Both the position numbers and the translations under genes were made by a program. Below the pieces are notes generated by a model. That model did not search any database. It was not told where the DNA came from and was given only the letters and a program-made list of their open reading frames with translations. Shown here one piece after another: positions 59,422 to 64,000 of a stretch of DNA of 64,000 bases; positions within the stretch are counted from its first letter, which is position 1, and the number at the start of each line of letters is the position of its first letter. The DNA is from CBDFNC01 sp965249895 (GTDB lineage Bacteria > Pseudomonadota > Gammaproteobacteria > Enterobacterales > CBDFNC01): assembly GCA_965249895.1 (NCBI GenBank), contig CBDFNC010000005.1, positions 434,001 through 498,000 on the forward strand, written 5' to 3'.

Positions 59422-60639
59422 ATGATTAATGGATTAAGAAAAATGAGTAAAAAATTGGCAGTAGCATCTGTGCTTTCTTGCAGCCTTGGCACGGCGTTCG
59501 CCAGCGACGGTCAGATTTTATCTAACCCTGAAATAGGTGTAGTGCTGGATGGATTTTATCAGGACGGACAAAGAGCCTTTTCTCACCGGGAAGAAGGATT
59601 TGGTCTGGGCCATACAGAGCTAAGCCTTAATGCCAGCGTAGACGACAAATTCCGCGGTGTACTCACCGTTATGCTTGACTCCCACGCAGGAAAAACTGAA
59701 ATCGAACTGGAAGAAGCGTTTATCGAAACTCTGTCACTACCCGCCGGGATGAAAGTAAAGGCCGGGCGATTTTTATCTTCTTTTGGTTATCTCAACGGCA
59801 AACATTTACACGAAGACGCCTTCACCGAACGCCCTGGGGTATACCGGGCCTTGTTAGGCGGGCACTATTTTGACGACGGTTTACAAGCCAGCGTATTGTT
59901 ACCCACAGACTTTTACCTTGAACTCACCACGGAAGCATTCAGCGGCAAGAAGATGGATGCAGGCTTTGATAACCCGGAGAAGGTCGGGGTGATCAGCGGC
60001 AATATTAAAACCGGCAACGATATAGGCGATTCCAACAGCTGGATGTTTGGCCTGAGTGTACTGCGCAATGGCAATGGTCATATGCAGTTTAAAGGTCATG
60101 ATCACAGTCATGACCACGGCCATGATCACGGTGCGCACGAGCACGACGCTTCCCACTCCCATGATCACAGTCACGGCCCGGCCTTTACCGGGCGTATGAC
60201 ATACGGGGCGGATTTCACCTGGAAATGGGCGCCACAAGGTAACTACAAATATCAAAATGTACGCTTTACCGCGGAGTATCTGCAACAAAGGGAGCTGTTT
60301 GATGAAAGGTTTTCTGACCTGACAGGCGCGCGGGATGAGTTGCAAGGCTACTATGCCGCGGCTGTTTATCAGTTTTCGCCAAACTGGTCTGTAAGTGCAA
60401 GGGCAAGTCAATTCGATACCTTTGCCGCCCATGATGTTCACGGACACGGTGACCATGCCCATGGCAGTTTTACCGATGAAAAACTGACCGAGTTGGATTT
60501 CGCCCTGGCCTACCATAGCTCACATTTCGGCATGATCCGCGGCCAATACAGCCAACAAGACTACCTGGGTAAAAAAGACGATATTTTTACTGTTCAATAC
60601 GTTATGACATTTGGAGCACATGGTGCCCATGCTTTCTAG
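59422..60639 (+). CDS. Histidine-rich outer membrane protein of a zinc uptake locus
   Basis: A 405-residue exported beta-barrel-type protein. Signal peptide (KKLAVASVLSCSLGTAFASD), then porin-like alternating strands and a C-terminal VQYVMTFGAHGAHAF ending. A His/Asp-rich stretch (about 219-245, repeated HDH/SHDHGH) and a second one (about 337-348, HDVHGHGDHAH) probably lie in extracellular or periplasmic loops and bind zinc. Two in-frame ATGs (59422, 59443) are possible; the second gives a more compact signal peptide. The stop overlaps the start of the ZnuA-like gene, so it is cotranscribed. Confidence 0.75.
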   Translation: MINGLRKMSKKLAVASVLSCSLGTAFASDGQILSNPEIGVVLDGFYQDGQRAFSHREEGFGLGHTELSLNASVDDKFRGVLTVMLDSHAGKTEIELEEAFIETLSLPAGMKVKAGRFLSSFGYLNGKHLHEDAFTERPGVYRALLGGHYFDDGLQASVLLPTDFYLELTTEAFSGKKMDAGFDNPEKVGVISGNIKTGNDIGDSNSWMFGLSVLRNGNGHMQFKGHDHSHDHGHDHGAHEHDASHSHDHSHGPAFTGRMTYGADFTWKWAPQGNYKYQNVRFTAEYLQQRELFDERFSDLTGARDELQGYYAAAVYQFSPNWSVSARASQFDTFAAHDVHGHGDHAHGSFTDEKLTELDFALAYHSSHFGMIRGQYSQQDYLGKKDDIFTVQYVMTFGAHGAHAF

Positions 60640-61525
60640 ATACGCATTTATTACCCTGGCCTTAGTGGCCGGGCCCGCACAGGCTCTTAATGTTTTTACC
60701 TGCCAACCTGATTGGGCGGCATTGGTCAAAGAACATGCGCCTGACGCCGATGTTTACAGCGCCACCACGGCCTATCAGGATCCCCACTTTATCCAGGCCA
60801 GACCTTCTCTGATAGCCAAGATGCGCAAGGCTGATCTGGTGGTATGCTCCGGGGCGGAGCAGGAAATTGGTTGGCTGCCGGAGCTGCAGAGGCAAAGTCG
60901 CAACGCCAAAGTAGCTAACGGCGCACCTGGGCTTTTCTGGGTGTCTGATCACGTGAATTTGCTGGATAAGCCGGACAAGGTGGACAGAGCCATGGGTGAT
61001 GTGCACGCCTCTGGTAATCCCCATGTACAATTTGCCGTTGCTGCTATGCCGCAAATTTCACGGGCGCTAACTGCCAAGCTGGCGGAGCTGGATCAAGCCA
61101 ATGCCGCTGATTACCAGCGTCGTGGCCAGGAATTTCAGCAGCGCTGGCTCGGGAAAATGAACGTCTGGCGAGTTAAGGCCCAACCCCTCAAAGGCAAAAA
61201 AGTAGTGGGTTATCACGCAACTTATCGCTACTTATACGACTGGCTGGGTATTCATCAGCAGGCAGATCTGGAGCCAAAGCCCGGAGTGTCCCCCACCACT
61301 GCTCATTTGAGTAAACTGGCGCAGCTCGATGCCGAAGGTATCTACGCTATTGTCTATTCCACTCATCAGTCCGACAACGCCGCTAATTGGCTGGCGCAGC
61401 GGACAGGTTTGGCTAAGCTGACGTTGCCGCAAAGTGTCGGTGGCAGTGAGCAGGCGAAGGATATGTTTAGCCTTATCGACTCGAGCATTACTGCACTGTT
61501 AGACCCATTACAGGGACAGCAGTAA
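60629..61525 (+). CDS. ZnuA-like metal-binding ABC substrate-binding protein
   Basis: A 298-residue periplasmic binding protein of the zinc/manganese cluster-9 family. Signal peptide MLSRYAFITLALVAGPAQA. Metal-ligand-type histidines appear in QDPHFIQARPS, SGNPHVQFAV and VVGYHATYRYL, near the expected spacing, and ADLVVCSGAEQEIGWLPEL is the family core. It lacks the long His-rich loop of E. coli ZnuA. The start is ambiguous (60611, 60620 or 60629 in frame); 60629 gives a clean signal peptide. It is coupled to the preceding stop and to the permease gene. Confidence 0.85.
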   Translation: MLSRYAFITLALVAGPAQALNVFTCQPDWAALVKEHAPDADVYSATTAYQDPHFIQARPSLIAKMRKADLVVCSGAEQEIGWLPELQRQSRNAKVANGAPGLFWVSDHVNLLDKPDKVDRAMGDVHASGNPHVQFAVAAMPQISRALTAKLAELDQANAADYQRRGQEFQQRWLGKMNVWRVKAQPLKGKKVVGYHATYRYLYDWLGIHQQADLEPKPGVSPTTAHLSKLAQLDAEGIYAIVYSTHQSDNAANWLAQRTGLAKLTLPQSVGGSEQAKDMFSLIDSSITALLDPLQGQQ

Positions 61526-62343
61526 TGGCGGAATACGAATGGCTGCTACCGCCATTTGTCTGTGGTTTGCTGGCTCTTTTTTGTAACCTAACCTTGGGCC
61601 AGCAAGTCCTGCAACGTGGCATTATTTTTATCGATCTTGCCATGGCGCAAGTGGCCGCGCTCGGGGTACTGATCACTGACAGGTTTTTCCATGAGCTAAG
61701 CCATGAGTATTTCTGGTTTCCCATTGCTGGGGCCTGCATTTTAACCCTAACCGCGGGCGGCATTATTGCTGTGCTGGAAAAAAAACGTGTGCCGCACCTA
61801 GAAGCGATGATCGGTGTGTTTTATGTTTTCTCCGCCTGTCTTGCTATCACCATAGTGAGTAACGACCCACACGGCGGTGACTTAGTGAAAAACCTGTTAA
61901 ATGGTCAATTGCTCTGGGCCGGATGGCAGCAAGTCTATCCTTTAGCAGCGCTGAGTTTTGCCTTTGTATTACTGGGTATATTCTGGAAGTCTTGCTTGCA
62001 AGGCGCCGGATTCTATTTAGTTTTTGCCCTTAGCATTCCCATACTGGTGCAAACCCTGGGTGTTTACCTGGAGTTCGCCATGTTGGTCGTGCCTGCGGTC
62101 GCTGCCTGTTTGATATCAGAAAAGCGACGATTTAGACATGGCTGCATAATTGGCGCCCTGGGGTTAATCTCAGGTTTAATGGCTTCACTCTGGCTGGATC
62201 TACCGTCAGGGCCCGCCATAGTGCTAGCCATATGTTTACTGGCCGTAGCGGCGCCTGTTTGTAAGGCGTTACTGTCAATTAATCCAATTCAATTAACGAG
62301 ACATTGGGTCTCCTTGTTCAAGGGGGTGACAAGAAAACAATGA
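61525..62343 (+). CDS. ZnuB-like metal ABC transporter permease
   Basis: A 272-residue inner-membrane permease with about eight helices. GIIFIDLAMAQVAALGVLIT (about 33-52) is the conserved segment of the family, and VYLEFAMLVVPAVAACL matches its second half. It overlaps the ZnuA-like stop (TAATG). The last 13 residues (HWVSLFKGVTRKQ) are encoded by a family B repeat (compare HWIPLFKGMTGE, the translation of other copies), so the natural C-terminus was probably altered by repeat insertion. No ATPase gene precedes or follows. Confidence 0.85.
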   Translation: MAEYEWLLPPFVCGLLALFCNLTLGQQVLQRGIIFIDLAMAQVAALGVLITDRFFHELSHEYFWFPIAGACILTLTAGGIIAVLEKKRVPHLEAMIGVFYVFSACLAITIVSNDPHGGDLVKNLLNGQLLWAGWQQVYPLAALSFAFVLLGIFWKSCLQGAGFYLVFALSIPILVQTLGVYLEFAMLVVPAVAACLISEKRRFRHGCIIGALGLISGLMASLWLDLPSGPAIVLAICLLAVAAPVCKALLSINPIQLTRHWVSLFKGVTRKQ

Positions 62344-62545
62344 ACCCAAGTCAAACTACCCTCCGTCATTTTCAGCTCGCCTGGAAATACAGTGCCCTTT
62401 AAGACGCTGGATTCCCTTGTTCAAGGGAATGACGGAAGAACACCCAAGTCAAACTACCCTCCGTCATTTTCAGCTCGCCTGGAAATCCAGTGCCCTTTAA
62501 GACGCTGGGTTCTCTTGTTCAAGGGAATGACGGAAGAACGCTCAA
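62340..62545. repeat. Family B repeats, two tandem 98-bp units
   Basis: CCCAAGTCAAACTACCCTCC starts at 62345 and 62443 (period 98). Each unit has CAGCTCGCCTGGAAAT(A/C)CAGTG, CCTTTAAGACGCTGG and the hairpin TTCCCTTG/CAAGGGAA (TTCTCTTG in the second). A further partial copy at about 62303-62335 forms the 3' end of the permease gene. Confidence 0.88.
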
Positions 62546-62664
62546 CTCAAGGCACCCAAATTAAGAAAATGACAACTAATCTCATTAACCCCCATTTTGT
62601 TCGGTATTTAGCGACCAAAAATTAGGTTAAACTCCGCTTTTATTGACTTTTTATTATCGAGAAT

Positions 62665-63573
62665 ATGGGATATTTATCAGCGGTAACTTTACTCTGGGCG
62701 TTTTCGTTTAGCCTGATCGGGGTTTATCTTGCGGGTCAGGTTGATGCGTGGTTTTCTGTCATCACCCGTGTCGCTTTAGCCGGATTGGTTTTCCTGCCCT
62801 TTATCCGGCTAAAACACCTGCACCGGACCCTGGCCTTAAAATTGATGGCCATAGGTGCATTTCAGCTCGGGTTTATGTATTGCTTTTATTATCAATCCTT
62901 CCTTCATCTGTCCGTGCCCGAAGTATTACTCTTCACTGTCTTTACTCCTATCTACGTGACCCTGCTTTACGACATGATGCAGCGCCGCTTCTCTGCCTGG
63001 TATCTGGTTACCGCTGTCGTCGCCGTATTTGGCGCAGCAATGATCAAGTACAAGGGTGTTAGTGATGATTTCCTCTACGGGTTTTTCATTGTTCAGGGCG
63101 CCAATATCTGCTTCGCCATCGGCCAGGTAAGCTATAAGCGTTTGATGGAAAATGAAAAAGCTGATATTCCGCAACATACTGTGTTTGGAATGTTCTACCT
63201 TGGCGCACTTGCGGTGGCTGTGCCTATGTTTATCCTGTTTGGCAATACTGAAAAGCTGCCCACCACAAATACTCAGTGGGGTGTGCTGATTTACCTGGGC
63301 ACCATAGCCTCCGGCCTGGGTTATTTTGCCTGGAATAAAGGCGCTACTATGGTTAATACAGGCACCCTGGCCATTATGAATAATGCCCTTGTACCAGCTG
63401 GTTTATTGGTTAACATTTTTATCTGGAATCGCGATGCCGATGTGCTTAGCCTGACCATAGGCGGGCTACTTATACTCCTGTCTCTGTGGCTCAATGAAAC
63501 CTGGGTAAAGAAACGTGTGGCAGCGAAATATGCCGGCCAAATACCTGATGACACAGCCATAACCGCCAAATAA
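62665..63573 (+). CDS. EamA/DMT-family inner-membrane transporter
   Basis: A 302-residue protein with ten predicted helices in two EamA repeats (about 1-135 and 140-285). The start MGYLSAVTLLWAFSFSLIGV and the second-repeat segment GTIASGLGYFAWNKGATMVN are typical of the carboxylate/amino acid/amine exporter group (YijE-like). Substrate unknown. It stands alone after the family B repeats; the ATG is preceded by GAGAA. Confidence 0.85.
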   Translation: MGYLSAVTLLWAFSFSLIGVYLAGQVDAWFSVITRVALAGLVFLPFIRLKHLHRTLALKLMAIGAFQLGFMYCFYYQSFLHLSVPEVLLFTVFTPIYVTLLYDMMQRRFSAWYLVTAVVAVFGAAMIKYKGVSDDFLYGFFIVQGANICFAIGQVSYKRLMENEKADIPQHTVFGMFYLGALAVAVPMFILFGNTEKLPTTNTQWGVLIYLGTIASGLGYFAWNKGATMVNTGTLAIMNNALVPAGLLVNIFIWNRDADVLSLTIGGLLILLSLWLNETWVKKRVAAKYAGQIPDDTAITAK

Positions 63574-63600
63574 CCCCGGCATATATCTCTTCCCTGAGAC

Positions 63601-63626
63601 GGTTCCGTTCCTATTCGAACGGAACC
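63601..63626. other. Perfect inverted repeat after the EamA gene
   Basis: GGTTCCGTT, 8-base gap, AACGGAACC: nine paired bases. It begins 28 bases after the EamA stop but has no T tract. It may be a terminator without a T run or an operator for the MATE gene that follows. Confidence 0.45.
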
Positions 63627-63788
63627 CGGGGTTGATCCCTTCCCCCTCCTCAAGGTGTAATGGCAATTTAATTTACCAAAAAAGCACTATCTGTCAGTTA
63701 TTTCCACCAGCATAAGTTAAACTGCTTGCCGAATTTAACTCCTCGCGATCTCAACTCGAAACCGCTGAATTTCACCAAGGAAGTTGTA

Positions 63789-64000
63789 ATGACCACACAA
63801 ACGGAGAAGTTGGCCAGTCAGCCTATCGGCAAACTTTTTACCCATATGGCGCTACCTATTATTTTTGGGCTGATGGTAAATGGGTTATACAATGTGGTGG
63901 ATGCCATCTTTGTGACCCGTGGCGTAGGACCGCTGGCCATCGGCGGCGTATCCATCGTATTTCCACTACAGATGCTGCTGTATGCCACTTCCTCTTTGAT
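63789..64000 (+). CDS. MATE-family efflux transporter (5' part)
   Basis: Open frame from ATG 63789 to the window end, 70 complete codons. MTTQTEKLASQPIGKLFTHM leads into the MATE first helix ALPIIFGLMVNGLYNVVDAI, followed by FVTRGVGPLAIGGVS and FPLQMLLYATSS, which is the typical opening of multidrug/Na+ antiporters (NorM/DinF type). GGAAGTTGT precedes the ATG. Only the N-terminal part is in the window. Confidence 0.9.
   Translation, partial: MTTQTEKLASQPIGKLFTHMALPIIFGLMVNGLYNVVDAIFVTRGVGPLAIGGVSIVFPLQMLLYATSSL

Noticed and set aside
59899..60516. 205-codon minus-strand ORF opposite the His-rich outer membrane protein gene
   Set aside because: Shadow frame; the plus strand has a signal peptide, barrel pattern and operon coupling.
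1..64000. tRNA and rRNA genes
   Set aside because: No cloverleaf-like or rRNA-conserved sequence was recognised anywhere in the window.

Overview
The window is from a Gammaproteobacterium, most probably a marine member of the Alteromonadales. The indications are the gene order tig-clpP-clpX-lon-hupB-ppiD on one strand, a sapBCDF transporter, a CRP-controlled nucleoside salvage block and a type I-F CRISPR-Cas locus. Taxonomy is inferred from gene content only; no rRNA or tRNA gene was seen.

Layout. 1-3.3 kb: 3' part of sapB, then sapC, sapD and sapF (+), with an 80-bp tandem repeat at the sapD/sapF junction whose units are overlapping mini-ORFs. 3.3-4.9 kb: a frameshifted periplasmic sugar-binding-type gene and a small anchored protein. 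4.9-13.6 kb: the proteostasis cluster (ppiD, hupB, lon, clpX, clpP, tig; all -). 13.9-16.5 kb: a decayed zone with a small membrane protein, an orphan cobalamin-riboswitch-like RNA, a tnpB remnant and a frameshifted periplasmic binding protein gene. 16.8-25 kb: a membrane spermidine-synthase-like protein paired with an exported isoaspartyl methyltransferase, a YbaK-domain protein, a RaiA/HPF hibernation factor, radA, a YdjM-like membrane protein and a zinc-ribbon protein. 25.2-31.3 kb: a perfect-core CRP site, xapX, deoD, tal, deoB, a GIY-YIG protein and nupC. 31.3-38.4 kb: a repeat-rich accessory zone with a truncated Fic gene, a stbDE-type toxin-antitoxin pair, an exported FnIII/coiled-coil protein, a lipoprotein methyltransferase and a SWIM zinc-finger protein. 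38.7-55.8 kb: a YeeE/YedE transporter, a type I-F CRISPR array broken by an IS3-like and an IS66-like element, cas6f-csy3-csy2-csy1-cas2/3-cas1 (-), and upstream of these a WYL regulator, a methyltransferase-HNH fusion and a second methyltransferase. 56-57.5 kb: an aldo/keto reductase fragment and a divergent MsrA-like gene. 57.9-62.3 kb: a zinc locus around a Zur-box-like palindrome (AztD-like lipoprotein; His-rich outer membrane protein, ZnuA-like and ZnuB-like genes), with no ATPase gene. 62.7-64 kb: an EamA transporter and the start of a MATE transporter.

How it works together. DeoD, DeoB and NupC import and degrade nucleosides, and transaldolase feeds the carbon into pentose metabolism. 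The zinc genes probably switch on under zinc shortage. The CRISPR array is transcribed leftward from a leader next to cas6f. Restoring the target-site duplications gives 18 repeats and 17 spacers. The most interesting accessory unit is the three-gene cassette (methyltransferase, methyltransferase-HNH fusion, CapW/BrxR-like WYL regulator) directly upstream of cas1 on the same strand, with an inverted repeat in the short gap before cas1.

A second theme is repeats. A REP-like family with a TTATCGGG/CCCGATAA hairpin and a related TTCCCTTG/CAAGGGAA family occur many times and appear to supply the C-terminal codons and stop codons of two genes.
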